From positions 1,501,560 through 1,565,559 of the forward strand of contig NW_009799099.1 in NCBI RefSeq assembly GCF_000213175.1: a stretch of DNA of 64,000 bases. Reading direction: 5' to 3'. The position numbers and the translations under genes were made by a program. Under the pieces are notes generated by a model. That model did not search any database. It saw only the letters and a program-made list of their open reading frames with translations, and was not told the origin of the DNA. Numbering within the stretch: position 1 is the stretch's first letter; every line of letters begins with the position of its first letter. Origin of the DNA: Neurospora tetrasperma FGSC 2508. Its lineage: Eukaryota; Ascomycota; Sordariomycetes; Sordariales; Sordariaceae. Positions 39,704-50,027 of this stretch are shown here, piece by piece.

Positions 39704-39851
39704 CAACAGCCGAATTCGATGTGAAAGCCCAGTACTTTCTGGTGTTCAACACTACAGCACCTTGGACTCACAATAACGACAACCTATCATCATCCAGACC
39801 AAAAGTGTCCGTCACAACAACCAATCACAACAAACCAGACCAACATTAGAC

Positions 39852-40387
39852 ATGGCGTCGTCAACTACTGACTCTCGCCGCATGCCGCGCAGAGACTCTT
39901 CGACGGCCCGTGGCACCCGAAGCCCCAGCCAAAGGCCAAGACTTCTTCGAGCATCAGCCACCGAGCCCTCTATCACCACGTCCAATGCCAGCCGAGATGC
40001 GCTCGCGAACTCGTACTCGTCTCGCAGAGCAACCGAGCTCCTAAGAGTGGCTTACATCTCAGGTGGCTCATCTCCGGACGCCCTCACCAGAGCTACCTCC
40101 AGAGCCACATCTCCCATCTCAACACGGACATCACCACCACCAATGTACGATAGCTTGGGTCGACACTGTGAGCTATCCTCGTCTCCTATCAGCAACCCGG
40201 ATGGCTTTGATGAGCTGCGTGATTCTTGTGAGTTGCTTGCCTCAGTCATTAATGCTTCGGGACAAGAGCTGACGCCCCGATAGATTCGCATTCGCATTCG
40301 CAGCGATACTTCAGCTTCCCAAGTTTTGACTTGTATGAGTCGCCTCACCAAGAAGAGGACAAAGAGCCACACATGAAGTCTCCTTGA
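39852..40387 (+). CDS. Hypothetical Ser/Arg-rich disordered protein
   Basis: I do not recognise this protein. Exons are 39852-40227 and 40284-40387, giving 159 residues. The intron GTGAGT...GATAG is in phase 1 and yields a sensible C-terminus (SHSHSQRYFSFPSFDLYESP). The sequence is rich in Ser, Arg, Thr and Pro (RRDSSTARGTRSPSQRP, TRATSRATSPISTRTSPPP), with no signal peptide, membrane segment or domain. Many SP/TP sites suggest phosphorylation. Support for a real gene is the strong codon-level Ser/Arg bias, the clean TATA/CT-rich promoter, the A/C-rich leader before the ATG and a canonical intron. The very long upstream region recalls developmentally regulated fungal genes, but that is inference. 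Confidence 0.6.
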
Positions 40388-41528
40388 AAGGCGCGCTCGG
40401 ATTCTGGAAGGAGAGAGCTGTTTTCGACGTTCTTTTTTTTTCTCTTTGTTTTTCAGTTTGCAAAAAGCAAGCCCTGCCTTCCACTTTGGTCATCGGACTG
40501 CTCACCCAAGACGACGTCCACCCACGAGGCCTCTATCACTCGGGGAACAGTTGCGCCGCCGTGCAAGAGCACTCGGCAGGTGTAATATTTCCAGGAACAT
40601 GACCCTGGTGTCATTGGAACATGACACGCAAACAGCCCGCATTGAATGGGCGCAGGGCATTGGGCGAGGGACAGGCGGATCATCCCGGCGTTTTTGATTC
40701 CTTCAATCCTATGAATCCCATTTTTGAGGTATTCGGAGGGGGGAAACGGAGGATGACAACGCGATGCACGCCGCTTCAGCACATCTCGTAGCTGGCGGAT
40801 GCTACGTGCCCATCGGGTGGTTTCGACGGAGTCTTGTAAGAGCAGGATATATTTATCCCCTAGGGACAGGGGATGAGCAGTAGGGACAGGAGAGGCTGGT
40901 GGATGATCCTTACCCGACCGAGCTGTGGGCCAAGTTGAGCTCCCTCGGTCATGGGGGACATTGTCAGCGATTATGGCGCCAAGACACGCCTAGGTCCTTG
41001 TAACGCAGCCAACTGTTCAAGATGCGTGAGTGCCCCGAGGGCGCCGTGTCCGGTTGGCGACGACAAGACTGTCTTGTACAAAACAAACACCACAACATAA
41101 GATACCCTGTAGAAATGAAAGATGAATAAGTGCAAACTGCAAACAATTCTAGTTCTCTCGCAACCCTCGGACAAGTCGTGAGATGCGATGGCGGTGAATC
41201 CAGCCCCAGGTCAGTTGCTCGTCTCATTTGCTGGCCAATGTTCGTGTTGTCAGGTAGCCATGGGTGGTTAGTGCACCGCCAGAACATGGGTGAGCTCTGG
41301 TGAGTCTCGATGTAAAATGCGTGCAGTGATATCGCCAAAGTTCGTCGCCAGAGAATGCTTCATGCAGTAAATTGCAGCGCAGTCGCCATGACAATGACAG
41401 GGCCATAGACCGTACGGTATTTGGGGGGGGGGGGGGGGGGGGGGGGGGAAAAAAATGGGCCCCTTTTTCCCAAACGGGGGGGACCCCGGGGGGTTTTCTA
41501 AAGGGGGTTTTTTTTTTTTTTTTTTTTT
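40388..41528. other. Intergenic sequence left of the assembly gap
   Basis: No gene is supported. The last 100 bases (G26 at 41423-41448, then low-complexity G/A/C blocks and T21 at 41508-41528) look like degraded read-end sequence and should not be trusted. Confidence 0.5.
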
Positions 41529-42456
41529 NNNNNNNNNNNNNNNNNNNNNNNNNNNNNNNNNNNNNNNNNNNNNNNNNNNNNNNNNNNNNNNNNNNNNNNN
41601 NNNNNNNNNNNNNNNNNNNNNNNNNNNNNNNNNNNNNNNNNNNNNNNNNNNNNNNNNNNNNNNNNNNNNNNNNNNNNNNNNNNNNNNNNNNNNNNNNNNN
41701 NNNNNNNNNNNNNNNNNNNNNNNNNNNNNNNNNNNNNNNNNNNNNNNNNNNNNNNNNNNNNNNNNNNNNNNNNNNNNNNNNNNNNNNNNNNNNNNNNNNN
41801 NNNNNNNNNNNNNNNNNNNNNNNNNNNNNNNNNNNNNNNNNNNNNNNNNNNNNNNNNNNNNNNNNNNNNNNNNNNNNNNNNNNNNNNNNNNNNNNNNNNN
41901 NNNNNNNNNNNNNNNNNNNNNNNNNNNNNNNNNNNNNNNNNNNNNNNNNNNNNNNNNNNNNNNNNNNNNNNNNNNNNNNNNNNNNNNNNNNNNNNNNNNN
42001 NNNNNNNNNNNNNNNNNNNNNNNNNNNNNNNNNNNNNNNNNNNNNNNNNNNNNNNNNNNNNNNNNNNNNNNNNNNNNNNNNNNNNNNNNNNNNNNNNNNN
42101 NNNNNNNNNNNNNNNNNNNNNNNNNNNNNNNNNNNNNNNNNNNNNNNNNNNNNNNNNNNNNNNNNNNNNNNNNNNNNNNNNNNNNNNNNNNNNNNNNNNN
42201 NNNNNNNNNNNNNNNNNNNNNNNNNNNNNNNNNNNNNNNNNNNNNNNNNNNNNNNNNNNNNNNNNNNNNNNNNNNNNNNNNNNNNNNNNNNNNNNNNNNN
42301 NNNNNNNNNNNNNNNNNNNNNNNNNNNNNNNNNNNNNNNNNNNNNNNNNNNNNNNNNNNNNNNNNNNNNNNNNNNNNNNNNNNNNNNNNNNNNNNNNNNN
42401 NNNNNNNNNNNNNNNNNNNNNNNNNNNNNNNNNNNNNNNNNNNNNNNNNNNNNNNN
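41529..42456. other. Assembly gap (928 N)
   Basis: Unknown bases. Both edges are homopolymeric (T before, G after), suggesting the assembly stopped in low-complexity DNA. The real gap size may differ. Confidence 0.99.
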
Positions 42457-43018
42457 GGGGGGAGATGACATGGCCGCATTGTACCAAACGTGGGAGCACT
42501 GGTGGTTCTGCTAAGGGTGCTTTTTTTTTTTTTTTTTTTTCTCTCTTTTTGGGGAGATGGTGATGGTGATGGCGAAAGGTGGTTGATGATTTGGTGATGG
42601 TGTTTGGTGAGAATGAACGAACGAGTGGTTCAGAACCTTCAACTCGCCAAAACCTCCTCCAGTGAGAAGAAGGGTGCCTGCACTCTGCAGTCATGGAAGC
42701 AAAGTCCCCCCGAGTCCAACCTTCCAGGCAACCAAGGGACCCAGCTGTGGACAAGAGTGGAGGAAGCGACTTGCCACGATAAGCGTTATCAGCTGGCGCC
42801 CCCCTGCTCGGCTGTGAGCCCTAAGGTCCGAGGGGCCAATCAGACTGTAGTCTTGGTAAGCCCCACCACCACAGTTTTTCCGGACTACGCCCACACAACG
42901 GGACAGACACAATTTCACCCTTCGAGGAGAGAAAACCAAACTCCGCGTCCCAGATTGCACGGTCTCCATCACCACCCCAAGCAGCACATTTTGTCCCTAG
43001 GCACAGGTGCTCGTCAAG
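42457..43018. other. Sequence right of the gap and eS1 promoter
   Basis: Starts with a G run and T20 (42521-42540), then GATGGT-type repeats. The 200 bp before 43019 should hold the ribosomal-protein promoter and leader. No separate gene is seen. Confidence 0.5.
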
Positions 43019-44239
43019 ATGGCTGTTGGCAAGTACGTTGTCACCCCGAAATATTGCCAAAATCGATGCCACGATGATGCGGGCGATGGATGGAATGAGC
43101 GGTCCGCGCAGGCGTCATGCGGTCGCGAGGCGATGACGAGCTCCGGTCGCAAATTACAGACAACATCGCCCGATCCGAATCGAGAAACAAACAGCACACA
43201 AGCAGCGCAGCGGCTAATCATTGGTGTTGGCGTGCAGGAACAAGAGATTGTCCAAGGGCAAGAAGGGTCTTAAGAAGAAGACCCAGGACCCCTTCGCCCG
43301 CAAGGACTGGTACGGCATCAAGGTGAGTTTCGACCGATCGCGATCTCAAGTCCCAAGGTGACAGCAAACTGACTGGTTCCCCGTCTCCAGGCCCCTGCGC
43401 CTTTCAACGTCAGAGAGTAAGCCATCCGCCCGCCCTACATATCGATATCTCTTTCAAATCCGCACGCAGCCCGACCCAGATATCAACAAACACACATCAT
43501 GCGAGAACGGTATTCTAACTAGCTTGTTCAGTGTCGGCAAGACCCTGGTCAACCGCACCACCGGTCTCAAGAACGCCAACGATGCTCTGAAGGGCCGTAT
43601 CTTCGAGGTCTCTCTCGCCGACCTCCAGAAGGATGAGGACCACTCCTTCCGCAAGGTCAAGCTCCGTGTCGATGAGATCCAGGGCAAGAACTGCCTGACC
43701 AACTTCCACGGTCTCGACTTCACCTCCGACAAGCTCCGCTCGCTTGTCCGCAAGTGGCAGACTCTCATTGAGGCCAACATCACCGTCAAGACCACCGACG
43801 ACTACCTCCTCCGCCTCTTTGCCATTGCCTTCACCAAGCGCCGCCCTAACCAGGTTAAGAAGACCACCTATGCTGCCTCTTCTCAGATCCGCGCCATCCG
43901 CCGCAAGATGACCGAGATCATCCAGCGCGAGGCTTCCAGCTGCACCCTCACCCAGCTCACCTCCAAGCTCATCCCCGAGGTCATTGGCCGCGAGATTGAG
44001 AAGGCTACCCAGGGCATCTACCCCCTCCAGAACGTACGTTTTGTAACCAAGGACTTTGGACGACACCGCAGATTAGCTGACTTTAAGCGCTACAGGTCCA
44101 CATCCGCAAGGTCAAGTTGCTCAAGCAGCCCAAGTTCGACCTCGGTGCTCTCATGTCTCTCCACGGCGAGTCTGGCTCCGACGAGGCTGGCCAGAAGGTC
44201 GAGCGTGAGTTCAAGGAGACCGTTCTCGAGTCCGTATAA
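43019..44239 (+). CDS. rps1: 40S ribosomal protein eS1 (S3a)
   Basis: Structural protein of the small ribosomal subunit near the mRNA exit and platform. Exons are 43019-43032, 43238-43322, 43391-43416, 43532-44033 and 44096-44239, giving 256 residues, matching yeast eS1 (255). The first exon encodes only MAVGK's first four codons plus two bases, and exon 3 is 26 nt, a split start typical of fungal ribosomal protein genes. Family features are the basic N-terminus ([19 protein letters not shown]), [53 protein letters not shown] and [18 protein letters not shown], ending in ...KETVLESV. No anomaly is seen in the coding part, although the nearby gap limits promoter inspection. Confidence 0.97.
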
Positions 44240-45605
44240 AGGGTTACCGGTACTGGGGAATGATCGCACTGGGCATGGGTTTCACTCGGGCAATACCTCT
44301 CTAGGGCTTTGGTCTTGCTTCTTCGTTGCATTGGCATGGTATTATGGTATTAGTCAAGGTAACGAATACCCTCCCGACAATGAGAAAACGGGAATCAAAA
44401 AACGATCACAAATGACCAAAAGTCGAGCGATGGTTGAAAATGTCGTTTTTAGAGAAGGGGTGACACTCAGCTCAGCGAATTCTACGTGGTTTGGGAGACC
44501 TTGCCTGGATACGAAAGCACTCTAATCGTCGTTGACTTGGGCTTGTGGGGCGTTTTAGGGATCTGAATTTCAGCTACGAGGAATCGTTATGAGAAGCAGC
44601 CGGAGTCCCATATACCCCTGATTTCCCTTGGTTGGCCATAAGAGAGGGATGCACAAGTCGTGGTTGACGGGTGTCCGAGCGAGTAGTCGATCCAGCAGCA
44701 GCATCATGTAAGGCGGGTGGGCGGTTCAGGTCAGCCTCGCGCGTCCCTTGGTGCTTTGTAGTATCAGTGCGTTCAAAGCCAATCCCAGCATGCTCAATAT
44801 TCACGGTGCGACTTTTTGACTATATGTGATCATTGCCTCTTATTTGAATCGCACCACGGATAACGTCCCGAGTCTCCAATGCCTTGTGGTGTGCTATGTG
44901 TGGGCTGGGCCCGTCAAGAGAACCCTCCTGCCCTCTTGGGCTTTTGGTAAAGTCCAGGCTCTTGCATAAGGACGGGAACTGTCATATGAGGGTGCGTGTC
45001 GGTGCAAAGCGGCAGCTTCCACTTGTCAGCCAGGCCAGTCACCTACCTACGGGGCGATTACAACTGAAGTACCTACGCACCTCTGCGCACTCTCAGTTTC
45101 GGGGGGGGGGGGGGCAGCAACTCAAGATTTGCAAACGCAAACCTAACAACAAACTTTTCGAACTCGCTGACGACAGAAGGGATTTCGACCTGGGAATAAG
45201 ACGTACCGCAGCATTGTAGCATTGCAGGGTTAAGGAGCATCGCGACTTTGTTTCATCTTTGTCTTCCCGCTTGGAGAACGGGACTTACACGTGCAATTAT
45301 ACCTCCCTTGGCTTGCGCCAGTTCTCAGCAACGACCCCTCCAATGGGAACCTGTGTCAACTGTCAACCGTCGACTTCCACTCCAACCTCGACATTCCTCG
45401 ACATAGAAACTCCCCGCAATTGCCACCTGCTCTAACGACCTGCTCAGCAACATCACTTCATCACCTCCGAACCAAGTACAGGTCATTTCAACATCTGCAC
45501 TCAGGTCGTTATAGACAGGAGCAAGGATAGACAACGGACGACCAGTTTACTTACACCTCTCCTCTTTTCGATCCCTGTGACCCCGTGGGCTCCCCGTCCA
45601 GCCAG
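44240..45605. other. Intergenic: eS1 3' region and Rab promoter
   Basis: About 1.4 kb. The open frame that continues past the eS1 stop in another phase is a shadow. It contains a G14 run at 45101-45114 and a cluster of CCTAC motifs at 45040-45080. No gene is supported. Confidence 0.55.
45101..45114. repeat. G14 homopolymer
   Basis: Run of 14 G in the intergenic DNA before the Rab gene; possibly a variable tract. Confidence 0.9.
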
Positions 45606-46938
45606 ATGGCTTCGGATGACGCCCTACCTACGCTCAAGATCCTATTGATCGGGCCATCAGGTGCTGGAAAGTCGGCATGTAAGTCTTTTGGGTCTCTCAT
45701 CTGTCCCGGGATCGTCTAACCTCACTTGGTGGGCATGGCAAGGAGTTTGATGAAGTGCTTCCTTCACATCCGATGGAAGAGGTGCAAACGGCACAGTCAT
45801 CATGCTCTTAAGCTACAAAGAGCTCGTGCAACATGGCTTATACACACCCGAATATTAAACTTTTGCATGCTGGTCTCTGACAATTCCCCAGTACTCATGC
45901 GATATTGTGATGATGAATTCGATCCTGACACGGCCGCTGCGACGATTGGTATCGACTTCAAGGTGAGTTACTGTTCTTCTATTACATCCTTACCACTCAC
46001 TCACATTTGCCCTCACCTGTCCACATATTTTTGCACATGTTGAAGGGTCATTCATAGATTTTGGGATCTCACACCCTCATTCGAACTGAAGTAGTATCCT
46101 CAACACTTGGTCGTTGGGGAACGTATCCTGCAATAGTATACTGACACAGTTATTATTGTTCCAGATCAAAAGACTTGCGGTCCGCGGCAAGCCATATCGG
46201 TTAACTCTGTTTGATACGGTGAGCAACAACACTCCTTCCTTAGAACTTCATGTTCACACAAGCCCAATCTGAAAGCATCATGTGTACGCTCTCAATGAGC
46301 TTGCTACTAACAAGTGAGTCACTGTTGATTTGACAATGACAGGCCGGACAAGAAAGATTCCGAACCCTCTCAACCAGCTTCTACCGTGGTGCCCATGGCG
46401 TTATTCTTGTCTACGACATTTCCAACAGAGCAAGTTTTATATCCATGGAACGATGGTTTGACGAAGCCAAAGCTAATACCGTAGAGGACGTTGCTCTGTA
46501 CCTGGTAAGATTCCTTTTTTTCTTTTTTCTTCTTTTTTCTTTTTCCTTTTTTTTTTTTTTTGGTCCCCTTCTTTTTTGGCTTTTTTATCCCACATCATGA
46601 ACGCAACCGTCACATCAGTTCCCGTGATGAAGTAGTCACAAAATATCACTAACATAGTACACATTTAGGTCGGAGCAAAACTTGACAAAGCAGCTCGCAG
46701 CCGGGAGGTCACATCCGAGGAAGGCCTAGCACTAGCGGAACAACACGGCGCCAGCTTTTGCGAGGCAAGTTCCAAGACCAGTGAGAACGTCCGCCGCCCC
46801 TTTGTGGAAATCGTAAACCAGATCGTGCAGACGCCAGGTCTGCTCACCAACGCCACGGCAAAACGGCGATCCGGGACGGTCGTGGTTGACAGCACCACCA
46901 ACAACGGCTACTTCTCCCTTCCGACTTGTTCGTGCTAG
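45606..46938 (+). CDS. Rab18-like small GTPase
   Basis: Rab-family GTPase; Rab18 acts at lipid droplets, the ER and secretory traffic. Exons are 45606-45678, 45892-45962, 46165-46218, 46343-46504 and 46669-46938, giving 209 residues. The P-loop [14 protein letters not shown] starts at residue 16, switch I is [12 protein letters not shown]3 is [20 protein letters not shown], and G5 is [10 protein letters not shown]. The end CSC (residues 207-209) is a double-geranylgeranylation signal. The G4 motif reads LVGAKLDK: the guanine-recognising Asn/Thr of NKxD is Ala here (residue 123). The T residue after GKS is Ala rather than Ser/Thr. Intron 4 is strongly pyrimidine-rich after its donor. Rab18 is the closest match by the TLKILLIG start and the [14 protein letters not shown] block. 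The gene is convergent with the ABHD11-like gene. Confidence 0.9.
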
Positions 46939-47396
46939 CGGAACGCATTTTCATGTCTTCTGGCAGCCAACCCACAGCCTGGCTCGTCGGTGGCCGGAGT
47001 TGCTGCTCTGCTTAAACACACAGCACACAAGAAACGAGTTCTGATACCCCCAGACTACATGTTTATGATTGGCCACAAACGCATATTTTTGTTAGAGATT
47101 TCCTTGATTCGCAAGCTTAAGAGAATGTTAGTTGCTTGTTCTTTCTATCGTCTAAGGTCTATGTCTCATGATGATATGTTGTCCTCAACCTTGTCAGGCA
47201 TTTTGAAAGCACTGGCTGGTAAACCGGTACTTGTGAACCAGAAGGAGACCAAGAAGCAATGCTTTACCGTCGTCAACCGCCACTCGAGAACAAATGGATG
47301 CTCGGGTCATGTCCTGTGTGGGGATAATCCATAGCCTCCACGAATACCTCTAATACAACACTCTCACCTCCGTGTCAACAACAGGAGAGTTTTTGT
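46939..47396. other. Convergent 3' region Rab/hydrolase
   Basis: About 460 bp between opposing stop codons. A 114-codon open frame covers part of it but lacks any family signal or codon bias, so I read it as 3' UTR sequence. Confidence 0.5.
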
Positions 47397-48756
47397 TTAC
47401 TCCTTGGGCTCGAGGAACTTTAGAACAGCTGTCCCACAAATGGATCATTAGCATCACCAACATCACACCCAAATCATAGTCCAGCCCAGAAGAAGAGAAA
47501 ACTCACCCTGCCTAAAAGCCTCTGGATTCTCCGAAATAACCCAATGCCCGCCCTCAACATCCACCAGCTCAAACAGCGGGAAAAACTGCCCAATTAGCGG
47601 GATCACCTCATCCGGCACGTAATGGCTCTTTGTGCCCCTGACAAACAGCGCGGGTTTACCGAACCTGACCCTATGCGGATCCTTGAAGGGAAAATCACCC
47701 ATGTGATCCAAACTCTTGCCAATAATCCCCAACGGATTCCTGAACTGCAGCGTCGGGCTCGGCTTTCCACCGGGATCGACACGGGGCCGGTGCAAGTTGC
47801 CCAGAAGGAACTGGCGTACGACTAGATCTTTTTCGTAGGGCTCGAGAATCTTGTCGGCTGCGCTGAGGGAGGAGACGCCGGCTTCTTCAATCTTTTTCAG
47901 GCCTTGGATGTACCGAGCAAAGGACGATTGCAAGCGGGCGTCTACCGGCGCGTTGTCGACGGAAATGATATTTTGCACGAGGTCCGGATGCGTGAGGGCA
48001 ACGGTCATGGCGGCTTTGGCGCCCATGGAGTGCCCGATGAGGGTGGGGTCTTTGAGACCGTGGGAACGGATAAAGGCGGCTACGTCCTCGGACATGGCGG
48101 TGTAATCATGGCGGGGGTCGTGGGGGGATTCGCCGTGGTTGCGGAGGTCCTGGTATGAGGTTAGAGTTTTGATTTCTTTCAAAGATTAACATGTATTGCA
48201 GATTTCCCTTACAATAGCGAAGATATGACGACCTAGGTCACGGGCTAGCCGTCTTTATTATTTTGAAAGGAAAAACAAAGTTAGTTATCAAGTCTCAACT
48301 GACCGACAAGTTTGATGAGACTAGTGTCAAAGAATCGAATGTGATTAAGCAAATCTAATCTGTCCAACATCGGGGGGAAACAAGAGACCGAACGCTCATA
48401 AACCGATGCATAAGGGCTACTCACTTACTGATACTCCTGTTGTTTTTCTTTGAGCCAAAAAGTCCATGGATGAAAATGATGGGCTGAGTCTCCTTATTCG
48501 GCACCGTAGGGTTCTCCGGTGAATGAAGATCATAGACGAGCGGGACTGTAGAAACAACCGGAGGGACGGTGTTGGTTGTTGTTGACGAAGGAGTAGCGGC
48601 AGAAGCGGAAGAGAAGAGTCTTCGGGCCATGAGGGTGGCGCTGGCGCCAGTGACGGCTGAGATGGTTGGGATGGTGTTGACGCAGCATCCTCTTCCGGCT
48701 CCAACTGCTGAGGCGCCGGCCTGGGCGGCCGCGCGGGCGAAGGCTATTTTTATCAT
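47397..48756 (-). CDS. Mitochondrial alpha/beta hydrolase, ABHD11 type
   Basis: Serine hydrolase of the ABHD11 family (yeast Imo32/YGR031W), probably in the mitochondrial matrix; the physiological substrate is not settled. Exons read leftward are 48756-48425, 48252-48213, 48149-47507 and 47428-47397, giving 348 residues. The first 60 or so residues are Ala/Ser/Arg-rich with few acids (MARRLFSSASAA), consistent with a targeting presequence. Core motifs are PIIFIHGLFGSKKN (oxyanion loop), DLRNHGESPH, the nucleophile elbow LIGHSMGAKAA, ISVDNAPVDA and the catalytic His in VEGGHWVISENP. The short fourth exon supplies AVLKFLEPKE. The first intron splits a Lys codon after NNRSIS, and a 40-nt second exon follows. 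It is divergent from SRP72. Confidence 0.9.
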
Positions 48757-50027
48757 TTCTTACTTGTGCTGATTTTCAGGTGGTTCGAAATTCGATATTG
48801 ATGTGATTTGAGCCAGAGAAGGTGTGGTTTTGTCTTTTCAAGATCACCGACTACCACGGATCGGTTAATGCACAATCTCACGCCTTCTGGAAGCATGGAA
48901 GTCGTCGTTGAGTCATTGATAGCCAGATAAAGATCCACTAAGTGATAAGGGCGATTAGCGCACAGACCAAGTACGTCATTCAGTGTACGAGTGGGTACGC
49001 CCAAACACCGAGCTCGTTCCCGCCGTTCGGGGTTTATAGACCCGGAGAGGTCGGAAGGGAGCACCCCGGCGTGTTCGGGTAGGCCGGTGCGTAACGGTTC
49101 TCCCACTCTCGGGCGGTCCCACCAAACCACTCTTCAACCCACCCAACTTGGTCACCACCATCGTCGGCTGCAACGACAGCCTCAACTCATGCCTTTCGGC
49201 CGCCAACTCCCCCAAGTTCCCCTTGAACACATATGCACTCTGAATCCACCGCCCTCCGCCCATCCCGCCGGTTGCTTGCTCTCCCTACACCTGGATTGGT
49301 CGGACTGCGCGGAAGAAGGGAAAGTTTTGGGGAGGCAGAGAAGGAAGCTGTGTTGTCTCGAGCAGTCGTTCAACTGTGGAATTGTTTGAGATCGGGGTTC
49401 TTGGCAGTGGCTGGCTGCAATTCAATGTGGTTTTGCATGATATCTGATCCCATTCCTATTTCCTGTTCAGGGGACCGTGGGAACATTTGGTGATGGTTGG
49501 CACTAGTAGTTTGAACCTAGGTACTGATGATATTTAACATGACAGAGCATCGTGGTGAAGAGACGAAGAATGCCAAGTCACCCGAGTCTTGAGGTTGTGG
49601 AAGCTCGCACCCCCCCACCGGCGCTGTGTTTGGAAGCTTGGGCCACTCGGTCCCGCGGCACACCCCAGACCCCACACAGGATCCCAAAAAAATCCTGGTC
49701 CCATCCACAGGTGGGAGCCCCGCAATTGAGCCTCTTGACAGCGAAGCACAGCGCGACGCGGAGGCCAAAGAACAATCGTGACAGGGGGTGCTTCAACAAC
49801 TGAACTTGAACCCTAGAACATCCAAGCTGCGGGGCCCAACAACCACCGCGACACCATCCTCGGCTGACACTCAGCTGCGAAACGTCACCGACGGGCTCCC
49901 TTCGACTGCACTTCAGTTCCCTTCGACCAGAAACCGGGTACATACTACTAGTATCAATACCGACTGGCACATGATCAGCATTAGCCTATAACATCCACGC
50001 TCAACTCCCCCAGGAGCGGCCACCACC
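48757..50027. other. Divergent promoter region hydrolase/SRP72
   Basis: About 1.3 kb between two divergent starts. Open frames on either strand are under 135 codons and have no family resemblance. I specifically looked at 48990-49130, which contains inverted GTGGGTACG-like blocks, for a 5S rRNA or snRNA and found no match. Probably promoters and leaders. Confidence 0.5.

Larger units (their letters stand above)
32361..39851. other. 7.5-kb region without a convincing gene
   Basis: The longest gene-free stretch here. Open frames are short or low-quality (the longest, on the minus strand near 39000-39580, is compositionally odd and lacks family features). It contains an A29 run at 33303-33331, a strong pyrimidine tract at about 33994-34105, several TAGGTACCTA-like palindromes (33745, 35341, 37433) and T/A runs. 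The last 250 bp form a typical promoter/leader with a TATA-like element. I could not find tRNA, rRNA or transposon signatures. It could hold long upstream regulatory DNA or noncoding transcripts. Confidence 0.5.

Noticed and set aside
41372-42514. Long open frames crossing the N gap
   Set aside because: They are artefacts of translating N bases and flanking homopolymers.
43515-44066. 183-codon minus-strand frame opposite eS1
   Set aside because: Mirror of a highly biased ribosomal-protein exon; no independent support.
46990-47334. 114-codon frame downstream of the Rab gene
   Set aside because: Lies in the short convergent 3' region, with no family signal.
48753-49130. Minus-strand 125-codon frame and inverted GTGGGTACG blocks, considered as a 5S rRNA or snRNA
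   Set aside because: No match to the internal control regions of 5S rRNA or to U6/U2/U4 conserved boxes as I know them; composition fits a promoter region.
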